A DNA stretch of 64,000 nucleotides from Chitinophaga filiformis. GTDB lineage: Bacteria; Bacteroidota; Bacteroidia; Chitinophagales; Chitinophagaceae. A program made the position numbers and the translations under genes. A model generated the notes under the pieces. It saw nothing but the letters and a program-made list of their open reading frames with translations. It was not told where the DNA came from and did not search any database. Shown here in pieces: positions 26,315 through 35,521 of the stretch. Each line of letters starts with the position of its first letter. Within the stretch, counting starts at the first letter, position 1. The DNA lies in the NCBI RefSeq assembly GCF_021646545.1, contig NZ_JAKIRP010000020.1, positions 62,001-126,000 of the forward strand. The letters are read 5' to 3'.

Positions 26315-29300
26315 CTACCGTACGATGGCCAGTTTGTTATCTGTGATATCTATAAAGCTGCAGTCCTCCAGTTTCACAATATTGTCTATAGTATTTTGTG
26401 CCTGGGATGTTTCTATGGTATTACCAATGACCTTGAGGTTGGAGGTACATTTTGCTGTCAGCAAGGCATCTTTCTGCAGGTTAAAATAGTTGTCTGACAC
26501 AGCAATGTTGTTATGGACAGCTGTCTTGCAGATAATTTTATTTTCAGGATGAATGTTGATCACGGGTTCACCACATCTGATAAAGCGGTTGTTACGGATG
26601 GTCATATCTTTTACCATTCCCGACTCATACCAGCCGGAGGCATCGTTATTCACAAAGATGCCGCTCATGTGCGTGCGGTCAATGGTGTTGTTTTCTATCA
26701 CCACTTTTCTGCGGGTCGTTGCCAGGATACCTCTTGTCGGTATCCTGTTGATGGTGCTATGATGTATCCAGACTTCCGGCGTAGCCGTAGTATTTTCAAC
26801 AGCATCTCCCAACTTTACGGTAGCGGAGATATTGTGTTTGAGTGTAAGCAGGATCTCCTTATCATTCAGCTGCTGTGCTTTGATCACCTGATTATCTTCA
26901 ACAGCGAGTAAACTCTCCGCATTGATAAAGGCGATACTGTCTCCCGCTGCGAAAGCGTTGAAGCCGAAGGTTTGTGGATGCATAAACCGTACCTGTATCT
27001 TGTTACGTGCATTTACCTTTGTGATCTTCAGGTGTGTGCCATGTACATTGATGGCATCATCATTGGCGGCGGAGAGATAGGCGTTGCTGATCTCTATTTT
27101 ACCACTGCATCCTGAGAAATGCAGGATATCCGCCCAGGCAGCGCAGGTACGCCCGCTATTCTCTGCCGGCCTTACAGTAATACTATCCATTTTTATATCA
27201 CTGCAATACTGACTGACCACACCCATACCGTGCATAAAGTTGATGCGGATGTTCTTTAATCTGATGTTCTTACTATACTGCATCAATATGCCTGCACAAT
27301 CACGGGTTACGTCTCTGTTCTGGTAGATAGTTCCTGTATCAAAGCCAGGATTCTTTCTGAAAGAAATACGCACCGTGCTGTCTGGCAGTAACGCAAAGCG
27401 GCTGCCCTTCAGATCGATGTCGGTGCGCGACAGATCGTTCGTCTGCGGATGCAGGACCTGCCAGTAATTACCAGGCTGATAACTCCAGCCCTCTCCTATC
27501 CAGGTAAGCATGCTGTCTTTGATACTGAACTTAGAGTCGGGATGTACGCTGACATCCACATAGTTAGTGCCACTACCTGTTACTGTAAACTCAGAGACAG
27601 TCGGACGTTGATAATCATAGCTGCATCCTTCCACGGCAATGTTCTGCGAGTTATTGACGAAGGTCTCTATCATCTTACCATGCAATACAAACGTTGCCCC
27701 TTTTGCCGCCACCTCCACGAAGTTGCAGCTATCGAGCATCAATGCGATGGCTTTGGATTCAAGTGGTTTGTCGTTGGTGTTAGAGATATGCAAGGCTTGT
27801 TTCAGTGCTGCATCGGGGTAGAGATCGTACTTTCCGGGAGCAAATTTTATCTTTACAGGCTGAGCGTCGCTACCTGCAGCCTTCAGCACTAAAGATTCAT
27901 GAAATGCGCCGGGTGTCAGTACTTCCACCATATCACCGGGGGCGAGCTGTAACTGGTTTACCGGCCGGAATGATTTCCATGCCTGTCCGGGCATCTTTCC
28001 ACTATTATTATCGTTTCCTTTAGCTGGGTCTATATAATAGGTGGTGTTGCCCGGGGAAACCTGTCTGTCTTTAAGCGCGGGATATAAAGAAGCCTGGACT
28101 TCGGTGGAAGTACCGGCATTGAAAGAATACAACTTGCCCCGTTTTGCTGCAAAGCTGTATCGATAGCCATTCACTGTATGCTTTGCGGGATATTTACCGG
28201 CGGATGTTAAGGTATTAGGAGCGATCAGTGTACATTGACCGTCGCTATCAGATCTGATCAAAAGGCGTGTTATTTTTCCGTCTTTCCACTTCATCTCCAC
28301 AATCTCAAAGTTGCCCCTGGCGCGGAGCCCATATACAGCACCTGTGCTCCATGCCTGCGGAAGGGCAGGTAATAGCTGAATCGTCCCGGTCTGGCTTTGT
28401 ACCAACATCTCGGCAACGGCGGCCACATAACCGAAGTTGCCGTCTATCTGGAACGGTGGATGCGCGCAGAAGAGGTTATTATACAGCCCTCCTCCTTTAT
28501 CATAGTTTACGCTGTCGTTACCTACGGGCCTGAAGAAATTACGGAGTATCCTGTATGCATGATCACCATCCTGCAGGCGCGCCCAGAAGTTGATCTTCCA
28601 GGCCATCGACCAGCCGGTAGATTCATCGCCCCTGGCATTCAGGCTTACTTTTGCTGCCTGTGCCAGTTCCGGGGTTTGTGTAACACTTATCTGCCTGCCG
28701 GGATGCAATGCAAACAGATGAGACACGTGCCTGTGTTTATCATTGGGATCATCTCTGTCTGTTTCCCATTCCTGCAGTTGTCCCCACTTACCAATTTTAG
28801 GTTGGAGAAGATGCTCACGCATATCTGCCACATGATTGCGATACGCAGTGTCTATACGCAGGATATCAGCGGCTTCTATGTAATTGGTAAAAAGATCGTA
28901 GACTATTTGCTGATCGTGGCTAACGCCGTCTTCCGTAGGCCCATGCTCGGGCGACCAGCCCATTGGTGCTACAAGCGTTCCGTCAGGACGGCGTTTCAGA
29001 TGGTCGTCCCAGAAGTTTACAATTTCTTTCAGTATCGGATATGCGAAGTCCCTAAGATAGTTCTCATCTCTGGTGAAGGCATAGTGTTCCCAGATGCCTT
29101 GTGCATACCAGGCGCTACCAGGCGTATTCCATTTAAAACTGGAACCACCGAAGATGTTGTTTTCCGTTTTTACTGTCCAGCCTCTTACACCGGGATATTC
29201 TTTCTGCGTACTTTCCTTTTTTACCTCGCGCATACTGTTGATGTAGTCGAGGTAAGGGATGTGACACTCAGAAAGATTAGCCGGTTCTGCCAGCCAGTAG

Positions 29301-30382
29301 TTCATCTGGATATTGATGTTGGAATGGTAATCACATCTCCATGGGGGCGTATTGCTTTCGTTCCACAAACCCTGCAGGTTTGCAGGCAGTCCGCCTTTAC
29401 GGGAGGAGCTGATAAGGAGATATCTACCGTATTGAAATAACAGGGATTCCAGCTCAGGGTCTGCTTTATCCCAGTTTTTTAGCAACCGCTCAGAGGTGGG
29501 AAGTTTACTGAGTGCAGCATCCGTTTTGCCCAGGTCCAGTTTCACCTTCTTAAAGAGCCGCTGATAGTCTGCCATATGTTCATTCAACAACACAGGATAT
29601 GGCGTAGTAGCCGCGCTCAGCGCCGTTTTCACATCAAGATCGGGCGGTGCAGATCTCCAATGCTGGTTACGATTATTGCTGTAATCTGTTGCAGCAGAGA
29701 GGAACACGGTAAAACTGTTAGCGTTCTTTATGTGAAGCACGGCCTCTCCTGCGGAATCCCGCTCAATTGCAACAGTACCTTTATTTGCCACTATCCGGGC
29801 AGCAGCCTCGTAAGCCAGGCCGTTTTCCAATTTCCCTGCGATGGTCAGGGTGGTACCGGCAGCTGTTGTCTTTGCCTGGTGGGCATCCCGGAGACGGATA
29901 GTAGCAGCATATGCACCCGTCTTCTTTCCGCTATAGGTATAATTCAATACCATGACCTTTCTGGGAAAGGAACAGAAATACTCACGCTTAAAAGCAAGTC
30001 CGTTCATGGTATACGAGACCTTCTGTACAGCGGTACTGATATCCAGTTCCCGGCGATAATCGGCAGGTACTGTCTTTACCGTATCCAATCCGTCAAATCT
30101 TACAAAAAGATCTCCGAAAGCCTGATAAGCCCCTGTTTCTTCTTCATCTCCTGTCCATAGGCTCTGTTCGTTGAACTGTATATGCTCTTCTGCAAGTCCG
30201 CCGAATACCATACCTCCCATCCTGCCATTTCCTATGGGGTAGGCATCCGTCATCCAGGCCCGGGCAGGTTTTGCCTCCCAGAGTTGCAATCCTTTTGTGG
30301 AGAATGGTACAGGTGCAGGGGCCGGTTCCATCATTGACTTCCCGAAAGACAGTAACAAATACATCCAAAACGGCTTTGACAT
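26315..30382 (-). CDS. Two-enzyme fusion: GH95 fucosidase and GH110 alpha-galactosidase
   Basis: 1355 residues. The N-terminal 28-760 is a full GH95 enzyme (exo-alpha-1,2-L-fucosidase family): GNGRMGGMVFGG, NINIQMNYWLAEP with Asn355/Asn357, WSPEHGPTEDG with Glu479 as likely acid, QIDGNFGYVAAVAEML with Asp647; these match the four catalytic residues known in the bifidobacterial GH95 enzyme AfcA. Residues 780-1355 are a parallel beta-helix of the GH110 type (exo-alpha-1,3-galactosidase): LHGKMIETFVNN, CSYDYQRPTVSEF, and ADILHFSGCSGKIEIS with Asp1085, then NDDAINVHGTH with Asp1108/Asp1109. Each half is near its family's usual length. A weak N-terminal hydrophobic stretch (FWMYLLLSFG) may be a signal peptide. 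Predicted to strip Fuc and Gal from B-antigen-like ends. Single-gene unit. Confidence 0.85.
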   Translation of the reverse strand: MSKPFWMYLLLSFGKSMMEPAPAPVPFSTKGLQLWEAKPARAWMTDAYPIGNGRMGGMVFGGLAEEHIQFNEQSLWTGDEEETGAYQAFGDLFVRFDGLDTVKTVPADYRRELDISTAVQKVSYTMNGLAFKREYFCSFPRKVMVLNYTYSGKKTGAYAATIRLRDAHQAKTTAAGTTLTIAGKLENGLAYEAAARIVANKGTVAIERDSAGEAVLHIKNANSFTVFLSAATDYSNNRNQHWRSAPPDLDVKTALSAATTPYPVLLNEHMADYQRLFKKVKLDLGKTDAALSKLPTSERLLKNWDKADPELESLLFQYGRYLLISSSRKGGLPANLQGLWNESNTPPWRCDYHSNINIQMNYWLAEPANLSECHIPYLDYINSMREVKKESTQKEYPGVRGWTVKTENNIFGGSSFKWNTPGSAWYAQGIWEHYAFTRDENYLRDFAYPILKEIVNFWDDHLKRRPDGTLVAPMGWSPEHGPTEDGVSHDQQIVYDLFTNYIEAADILRIDTAYRNHVADMREHLLQPKIGKWGQLQEWETDRDDPNDKHRHVSHLFALHPGRQISVTQTPELAQAAKVSLNARGDESTGWSMAWKINFWARLQDGDHAYRILRNFFRPVGNDSVNYDKGGGLYNNLFCAHPPFQIDGNFGYVAAVAEMLVQSQTGTIQLLPALPQAWSTGAVYGLRARGNFEIVEMKWKDGKITRLLIRSDSDGQCTLIAPNTLTSAGKYPAKHTVNGYRYSFAAKRGKLYSFNAGTSTEVQASLYPALKDRQVSPGNTTYYIDPAKGNDNNSGKMPGQAWKSFRPVNQLQLAPGDMVEVLTPGAFHESLVLKAAGSDAQPVKIKFAPGKYDLYPDAALKQALHISNTNDKPLESKAIALMLDSCNFVEVAAKGATFVLHGKMIETFVNNSQNIAVEGCSYDYQRPTVSEFTVTGSGTNYVDVSVHPDSKFSIKDSMLTWIGEGWSYQPGNYWQVLHPQTNDLSRTDIDLKGSRFALLPDSTVRISFRKNPGFDTGTIYQNRDVTRDCAGILMQYSKNIRLKNIRINFMHGMGVVSQYCSDIKMDSITVRPAENSGRTCAAWADILHFSGCSGKIEISNAYLSAANDDAINVHGTHLKITKVNARNKIQVRFMHPQTFGFNAFAAGDSIAFINAESLLAVEDNQVIKAQQLNDKEILLTLKHNISATVKLGDAVENTTATPEVWIHHSTINRIPTRGILATTRRKVVIENNTIDRTHMSGIFVNNDASGWYESGMVKDMTIRNNRFIRCGEPVINIHPENKIICKTAVHNNIAVSDNYFNLQKDALLTAKCTSNLKVIGNTIETSQAQNTIDNIVKLEDCSFIDITDNKLAIVR

Positions 30383-30499
30383 CGAATCAGTTTTTATTTA
30401 CGCAGTGCATGAAAGATAGCCTGTCTGCCTCTAAAGCGGCAAGCGGCTCCCCAAAATAATAAATGTTATGTCAAAGTGAAAAATACCTACTACTTGGTA

Positions 30500-30530
30500 T
30501 TGGCGGCCGATTCCTAAACGCATATATTTG
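30500..30530 (+). promoter_or_regulatory. Bacteroidota-type promoter
   Basis: TTGG at 30500-30503, 19 bases, TATATTTG at 30523-30530 (exact TAnnTTTG). The expected transcript start is about 30537, which fits the ATG at 30552 and excludes the TTG at 30528 as start. Confidence 0.6.
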
Positions 30531-30551
30531 AATTGTTTAAATACCCCACAT

Positions 30552-31751
30552 ATGTTTAACTCAGTTATCCTCGAAGTAGCAATCGGCGTAATTTTCCTCT
30601 TTGGTTTGGTAAGTATGATCTGTTCGGCACTACGTGAAGGAATAGAAGCACTTACCAAGACCCGGGCGGCGTACCTGGAGAGGGGTATACGTGAATTGCT
30701 CCATGACCGGGAGGCGAAGAATATCGCCAGAAGCCTTTTTGAACACCCGATGATCAATAGTTTGTATTCATCTGATTATACGCCCGGTAAGAACAAGAAA
30801 GAGCCGGGGTTGCTGGACAGAGGGAAGCAACTGCCCTCTTATATTCCATCCAAAAACTTTGCACTGGCTTTAATGGACATTGCAGCGAGGGGCAGTAAGA
30901 ATAACGCTGTTTCCAGTGACCCGAATGCCGTAGAAATGTCAGTAGCTTCTATCCGTGCCAACATTCTGAATATTCAGAACATTGCTGTACAGCGGGCTAT
31001 GCTGACTGCGCTGGACAGTGCGCAGGGCAATCTTGAGCGCGTGCAGCAAAACCTGGAAAAGTGGTTTGATAGCAGTATGGACAGGGTATCCGGATGGTAT
31101 AAACGTTCCACTCAATGGATCCTTTTCATTGTCGGGCTGGCCGTTGCTGTTGGATTGAATATAAACACGATTAAGATTGCGGATTATCTGTTCCGCAATG
31201 ATGACGCAAGAAAACTGATTGTAGCGCAGGCAGAAAATGCATCGCAGGATGCAGCATTCACACAACAATCCTACACCGAAGCAAAAACTAACCTTGATGC
31301 GCTTAAGTTACCTATCGGATGGGCCAATGGTATTAATCCTGAGGCAGATCCAAACGGCGAGAGCAATGCATGGAACGACTTCTTCATATACGCCCTCGGT
31401 TGGCTGCTAACAGCATTGGCAGCAACACTTGGCGCACCTTTCTGGTTTGATCTGCTCAACAAGATCATGGTGATCAGGGGAACTGTTAAACCTGCCGAAA
31501 AGAGTCAGGAAGAGGGCTCCGAAGACCGAAAGAGCGACAAGTCCAACACTGTTACCATTCAAATGGCAGGAGGAAATGGCGTGGGTAACGGACATGCAGC
31601 CCAACCCACCCAGGGCAACGGCGCCCAGGCTGTACCACCGGAAGGTGCTGTGATCGATCCGCAAAGTGACATTGACAACTGTATACTGGAGACTGCCGAC
31701 ATTACTTCAGATGAAGATTTACCACAAGCAGAAGGAGGAATATCAAAATGA
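30552..31751 (+). CDS. Membrane protein partner of a cytosolic amidase, unknown family
   Basis: 399 residues from the ATG at 30552. One N-terminal hydrophobic helix (FNSVILEVAIGVIFLFGLVSM), a conserved-looking ALREGIEALTKTRAAYLERGIREL segment just after it, a soluble helical part, two more helices (about 195-215, WILFIVGLAVAVGLNI, and 280-300, FFIYALGWLLTALAATLGAPFWFDLLNKI) and a low-complexity Gly/Gln/Asn tail (about 340-375). The stop overlaps the start of the amidase gene (ATGA), so the products are made together. Its position suggests that it anchors, regulates or helps export the amidase; no family-based function known to me. Confidence 0.7.
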   Translation: MFNSVILEVAIGVIFLFGLVSMICSALREGIEALTKTRAAYLERGIRELLHDREAKNIARSLFEHPMINSLYSSDYTPGKNKKEPGLLDRGKQLPSYIPSKNFALALMDIAARGSKNNAVSSDPNAVEMSVASIRANILNIQNIAVQRAMLTALDSAQGNLERVQQNLEKWFDSSMDRVSGWYKRSTQWILFIVGLAVAVGLNINTIKIADYLFRNDDARKLIVAQAENASQDAAFTQQSYTEAKTNLDALKLPIGWANGINPEADPNGESNAWNDFFIYALGWLLTALAATLGAPFWFDLLNKIMVIRGTVKPAEKSQEEGSEDRKSDKSNTVTIQMAGGNGVGNGHAAQPTQGNGAQAVPPEGAVIDPQSDIDNCILETADITSDEDLPQAEGGISK

Positions 31752-32572
31752 TACGCGAACTAACATGGTTACCGGCAGTCCTTAAAAATGCCGGGCTGAA
31801 AGTCGCCACCGTTGATGGATGGGAAGAGAGAGGCACCAACAGTGCCATGGGTACGGTACTTGGCGTACTTTGTCATCATACAGCAGGCCCGAAAGCAGGC
31901 AATATGCCCAGCCTGAATACATTGCTCAAAGGCACCAGCAAGGTGCCTGGTCCCTTGTCTCAGCTGGGCCTGGGAAGGGATGGCACCTTCTACATAGTGG
32001 CCGCCGGTAAATGCAATCACGCCGGACAGGGCATATGGAAAGGTATCACCAACGGCAACACGCATTTCATCGGTATCGAAGCGGAGAACACCGGCAAGGC
32101 CGATGATTTTCCCTGGCCGGAAGTGCAGGTGGACGCTTATTGCCGTGGCGTTGCCGCCATTCTGAAACATATCGGCAAAGACGCCAGTTTCTGTGCAGGG
32201 CACAAGGAGTATGCCCTTCCCAAGGGGCGTAAGCCTGATCCCGATTTTAACATGGATGATTTCCGTAAAAGGGTCGCAGATATTCTTAACGGCGTTGCGC
32301 CTGACCCTGTTTTAATTCCTGATGAAGAGCCGGCTAAACCCGATGGTGGCAAGGGTCGAAAAACTACCCGGCGTGGTGACAGGAATGACCTGGTTAAAAT
32401 TATCCAGGGAAAGCTCGGCCTTACAAAGGATGGTGTTTTCGGGCCTAAAACGGAAGCCGCCGTCCGGCAGTTCCAACGCGATCATCAGCTTGTACCTGAT
32501 GGCATCGTAGGGCCGAAAACGTGGAAAATAATTGATATGGTTCCAGCGCCGGCACAACCTCAGCCTGCATGA
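31748..32572 (+). CDS. N-acetylmuramoyl-L-alanine amidase with peptidoglycan-binding domain
   Basis: 274 residues. An Amidase_2 (T7-lysozyme/PGRP-like) domain at about 20-185 cleaves the bond between muramic acid and L-alanine: zinc-ligand candidates are the His in CHHTAGPKAG and in CAGHKEYALPKGRKPDPDF, with FIGIEAENTG as the conserved strand. A PG_binding_1 domain follows (about 205-265: IQGKLGLTKDGVFGPKTEAA and QLVPDGIVGPKTWKII). There is no signal peptide, as in phage endolysins, so access to the wall must be provided some other way; the co-translated membrane protein upstream is the obvious candidate. A strong terminator follows. Confidence 0.9.
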   Translation: MIRELTWLPAVLKNAGLKVATVDGWEERGTNSAMGTVLGVLCHHTAGPKAGNMPSLNTLLKGTSKVPGPLSQLGLGRDGTFYIVAAGKCNHAGQGIWKGITNGNTHFIGIEAENTGKADDFPWPEVQVDAYCRGVAAILKHIGKDASFCAGHKEYALPKGRKPDPDFNMDDFRKRVADILNGVAPDPVLIPDEEPAKPDGGKGRKTTRRGDRNDLVKIIQGKLGLTKDGVFGPKTEAAVRQFQRDHQLVPDGIVGPKTWKIIDMVPAPAQPQPA

Positions 32573-32635
32573 TAGACACACACTATGATGCTTGTATCCG
32601 AAGCAGATTTTTCCCTTCCCGCTATAAACAAAGAA

Positions 32636-32673
32636 GAGGGCGTATCAAATGTTGATACACCCTCCTTTTTTTT
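32636..32673 (+). terminator. Intrinsic terminator after the amidase gene
   Basis: GAGGGCGTATCAA - atg - TTGATACACCCTC (one mismatch) followed by CC and eight T residues. It lies between convergent genes and could also slow transcripts from the kup side. Confidence 0.85.
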
Positions 32674-32779
32674 CGGTTACCGGTTGAAAGCATAACCATG
32701 TTCATGCGACTCCCGGAGCCTTTATTATTTGCGATGCACGCTGTTCTGAACGACAAAACCAGATGCTAAAGCTTCAGTA

Positions 32780-34735
32780 CTAATGCTCTCTTTTCAACGT
32801 AATGTTTTCTGTTTTGCCGAGGATCAGCGGCACGTGTTCCGTCACTACGTTACTATAGTCGAGACCGTAGGCCTTGGCATCGGGCAGACTTAGTTTATCA
32901 AGCACAAAGTGTATTCTCATTACAATATTATCCCAGAGGGAAAGATTATTTTCCACTGACAGGAAACTCTTTAGTATCACAAAACGGAAATCCCCCAACA
33001 GGTTGCTGTTCTCAGGATCGAAATATTTGTTTACCAGCGTTATTTCCTTATTTTTTACCATCTCTGCAACCACTTTCTTGAACAGGATATTGATACGTGG
33101 TACGATCCTGAAACCGAGTGTGAAGGTAATATGTACGACTTCCTCCGGTTCAATCACTTTAGCTGTATAGGTGGCGGTATAAGGCTTATCGTCTACATCG
33201 ACATGCACAAACCAGTAAAGGTCGGCTCTTTTAGGTTGCTGGTGCAATATGGAAGCGATCACTCGGTCTTCCACCTTGTCAGGCTTATGCGCACTGGTGA
33301 GATATACCAGATGGGTAGAATATTTGGGTACATCGGTATCATTGCTTAGTTCTTTCAACACCGGAATGTATCTTCTGAGGTCCACAAAGTTGCGGTACTT
33401 CGCTTTAAACATTCTGCCGGCATACCATATGTACATCACACTGATCAACACAAGGCCGATCATCAGTGAAAGCCAGCCTCCGTGTGCAAACTTGCTCAGG
33501 TTGGCTACCAGGAAGGTTACTTCAATCCAGGTAAAAGTCAGGAAGAGCAGGACAACAATGATCCGCGGCACCCTTTGGGTATAGAGGTAAACGGTGAGTA
33601 AGACTGTCGTCATTAACATGGTTAACGTGACAGACAGACCGAAAGCTGCTTCCATGTTGGAAGACTCTTTAAAATGCAGCACCATTCCTATACAACCGAG
33701 CATCATAAACCAGTTAACAGCAGGTACATACACCTGTCCACGCATATCGGACGGAAACTCAATGCGGAGCCTTGGCCAGACATTCAGCCTGATGGCTTCA
33801 TTGAATAGGGTAAACGTCCCGGAGAGCAGCGCCTGGCTGGCAATGATAGTAGCCGCTGTAGCGATCACAATGCTTGGGATGAGGAACCATTTTGGCACCA
33901 GACCATAGAAGGCATCTACTGCTGTCAGCTGCTGGCCCTCATATTTCATGAGCAATGCGGCCTCTCCGAAATAACAAAGCAACAATGCTGTTTTAATAAA
34001 TATCCAGGCTACCTGTATATTACGCCGGCCTACGTGCCCCATATCTGCATATAAGGCTTCCGCTCCTGTAGTACACAGGAAGACGCCGCCCAATACCCAT
34101 AAGCCGCCCGGATAGTTGACTACCAGATCGTAAGCATATAACGGATTAATAGCTTTCAGTACATAGAAATTGCCTGCCAGATTGGTGATCCCCAGAATGG
34201 CAAGCATACTGAACCAGATCACCATTGCCGGGCCGAAAAATACGCCGATGCGGTTTGTGCCCGATTGCTGTAAGAGGAACAGCACAATCAGGATGCCAAT
34301 GGTGATAGGCATGATAGGAACATCCGGCTTAAGCACCCTTAGTCCTTCAATAGCGGAAGTAACCGAAATAGGTGGTGTGATGAGGCTATCAGCGATCATG
34401 AAGCTACCTCCGATAATAGCGGGCCACAATACCCATTTACCATATCTGCGGATAAGCGCATACAGGGAGAAGATACCACCTTCGCCGTTGTTGTCTGCCC
34501 GCATTGTAATAAAGACGTATTTCAGGGTTGTTTGAAAGAAGAGTGTCCAGAAAATAGCCGACACGCCTCCCAGGACCAGTTGTTCTGAAATAGCCTTTTC
34601 TCCGATAATGGCCTTGAAAGTATACAGAGGAGATGTGCCCAGGTCTCCGAAAACGATGCCTAAAGCAAGCAATACGCCACCCCATTTGAAGCGGTCCGGA
34701 GCATGTTCATCTGCTCCGCTGTGTGAGTTGTTCAT
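32780..34735 (-). CDS. kup: Kup-type potassium uptake permease
   Basis: 651 residues. Inner-membrane K+/H+ symporter of the KUP/HAK/KT family: ALGIVFGDLGTSPLYTFKAI (about 24-43) is the family signature, followed by NNGEGGIFSLYALIRR and about 12 hydrophobic helices up to about 440, then a cytoplasmic C-terminal domain of about 200 residues. Length is normal. Single gene, convergent with the amidase gene. The upstream gap to the methyltransferase gene carries a terminator hairpin, so kup has its own promoter; I did not find a clear one nor a c-di-AMP riboswitch. Confidence 0.95.
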   Translation of the reverse strand: MNNSHSGADEHAPDRFKWGGVLLALGIVFGDLGTSPLYTFKAIIGEKAISEQLVLGGVSAIFWTLFFQTTLKYVFITMRADNNGEGGIFSLYALIRRYGKWVLWPAIIGGSFMIADSLITPPISVTSAIEGLRVLKPDVPIMPITIGILIVLFLLQQSGTNRIGVFFGPAMVIWFSMLAILGITNLAGNFYVLKAINPLYAYDLVVNYPGGLWVLGGVFLCTTGAEALYADMGHVGRRNIQVAWIFIKTALLLCYFGEAALLMKYEGQQLTAVDAFYGLVPKWFLIPSIVIATAATIIASQALLSGTFTLFNEAIRLNVWPRLRIEFPSDMRGQVYVPAVNWFMMLGCIGMVLHFKESSNMEAAFGLSVTLTMLMTTVLLTVYLYTQRVPRIIVVLLFLTFTWIEVTFLVANLSKFAHGGWLSLMIGLVLISVMYIWYAGRMFKAKYRNFVDLRRYIPVLKELSNDTDVPKYSTHLVYLTSAHKPDKVEDRVIASILHQQPKRADLYWFVHVDVDDKPYTATYTAKVIEPEEVVHITFTLGFRIVPRINILFKKVVAEMVKNKEITLVNKYFDPENSNLLGDFRFVILKSFLSVENNLSLWDNIVMRIHFVLDKLSLPDAKAYGLDYSNVVTEHVPLILGKTENITLKREH

Positions 34736-34803
34736 AGTCCCTATAACAAATTATAATTTAACTATAAATGTACTACTCTCATTTCACATATTCCACAAAA
34801 CGA

Positions 34804-34835
34804 AACAGCTGGTATCAGATTTAATACCAGCTGTT
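34804..34835 (-). terminator. Hairpin terminator after the methyltransferase gene
   Basis: Perfect 12-bp stem, AACAGCTGGTAT (34804-34815) with ATACCAGCTGTT (34824-34835), 8-base loop. On the minus strand it is followed by TCGTTTTG, a modest T tract. Confidence 0.6.
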
Positions 34836-34893
34836 AAAGTATACCGGTTGCCGCGGCAGACCGGAATGATCATTATTTTTCTTAAGCAGATGA

Positions 34894-35496
34894 TCAGGCA
34901 ACTAACTGTGCCATCCATACGGTGGCATTGCCACATTCAGGATCGTCTTCCTTATATGCGAGAACGCGAAAACCGTTGTCCTCCAATAGTGACTGATACT
35001 GATCTTTATCCAGGGATGCATGAAACAGGTTTTCTCCGCCATTCTCTCCCCATGCCTCGCCGTGCTCCTTGCCTGAAGTGAATAGCAGGACGCCGTCCTT
35101 ATTCAGATGCTCCCGGAAAATGGGGAACATGGCAGGCTGGTTTTCAGCAGGCAGATGAAAGAAGCTATGCCATGCTATAATTGCGTCAAATTTCCTCTTA
35201 AGTGACAGTTCACGCATGTCGGCCAGTATGAATGTTGCTTCGGGAAGATTCCGCTGTGCTATTTCCAGCATACGGTAACTGGCGTCCGATCCGGTAACCC
35301 GCAATCCCTGGTCCAGGAGATATCCCATTACCGGCATACCTGTACCACACCCGAGGTCCAGCACACTTGCGCCTTTTCCTACAATGTCAATCACCTTATC
35401 AAGACAGGCTTTCTCCGTCAGGTGCTGGCGGTTTTCAGCGAACCATCCGGCAATGATGTTGTACGTTTCATAGACGTTATCTTTCCTGTTCTCCAT
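34894..35496 (-). CDS. Class I SAM-dependent methyltransferase
   Basis: 200 residues. SAM-binding motif I is VLDLGCGTGMPVMGYLL (about 40-56), followed by VTGSDASYRMLEIAQRNLP (motif II region) and FILADMRELSL (post-II), then IIAWHSFFHLP as motif IV. The substrate is unknown; this small-molecule methyltransferase type acts on many acceptors. It follows the dienelactone-hydrolase-like gene with a 25-base gap on the same strand, so the two are probably co-transcribed. Confidence 0.85.
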   Translation of the reverse strand: MENRKDNVYETYNIIAGWFAENRQHLTEKACLDKVIDIVGKGASVLDLGCGTGMPVMGYLLDQGLRVTGSDASYRMLEIAQRNLPEATFILADMRELSLKRKFDAIIAWHSFFHLPAENQPAMFPIFREHLNKDGVLLFTSGKEHGEAWGENGGENLFHASLDKDQYQSLLEDNGFRVLAYKEDDPECGNATVWMAQLVA

Positions 35497-35521
35497 GACT
35501 CATTTCATTCATCATGTTTTG

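Noticed and set aside
32702..34900. c-di-AMP riboswitch upstream of kup
   Set aside because: No conserved ydaO-like architecture seen in the 150-base gap; the only structure is a terminator hairpin for the upstream gene.
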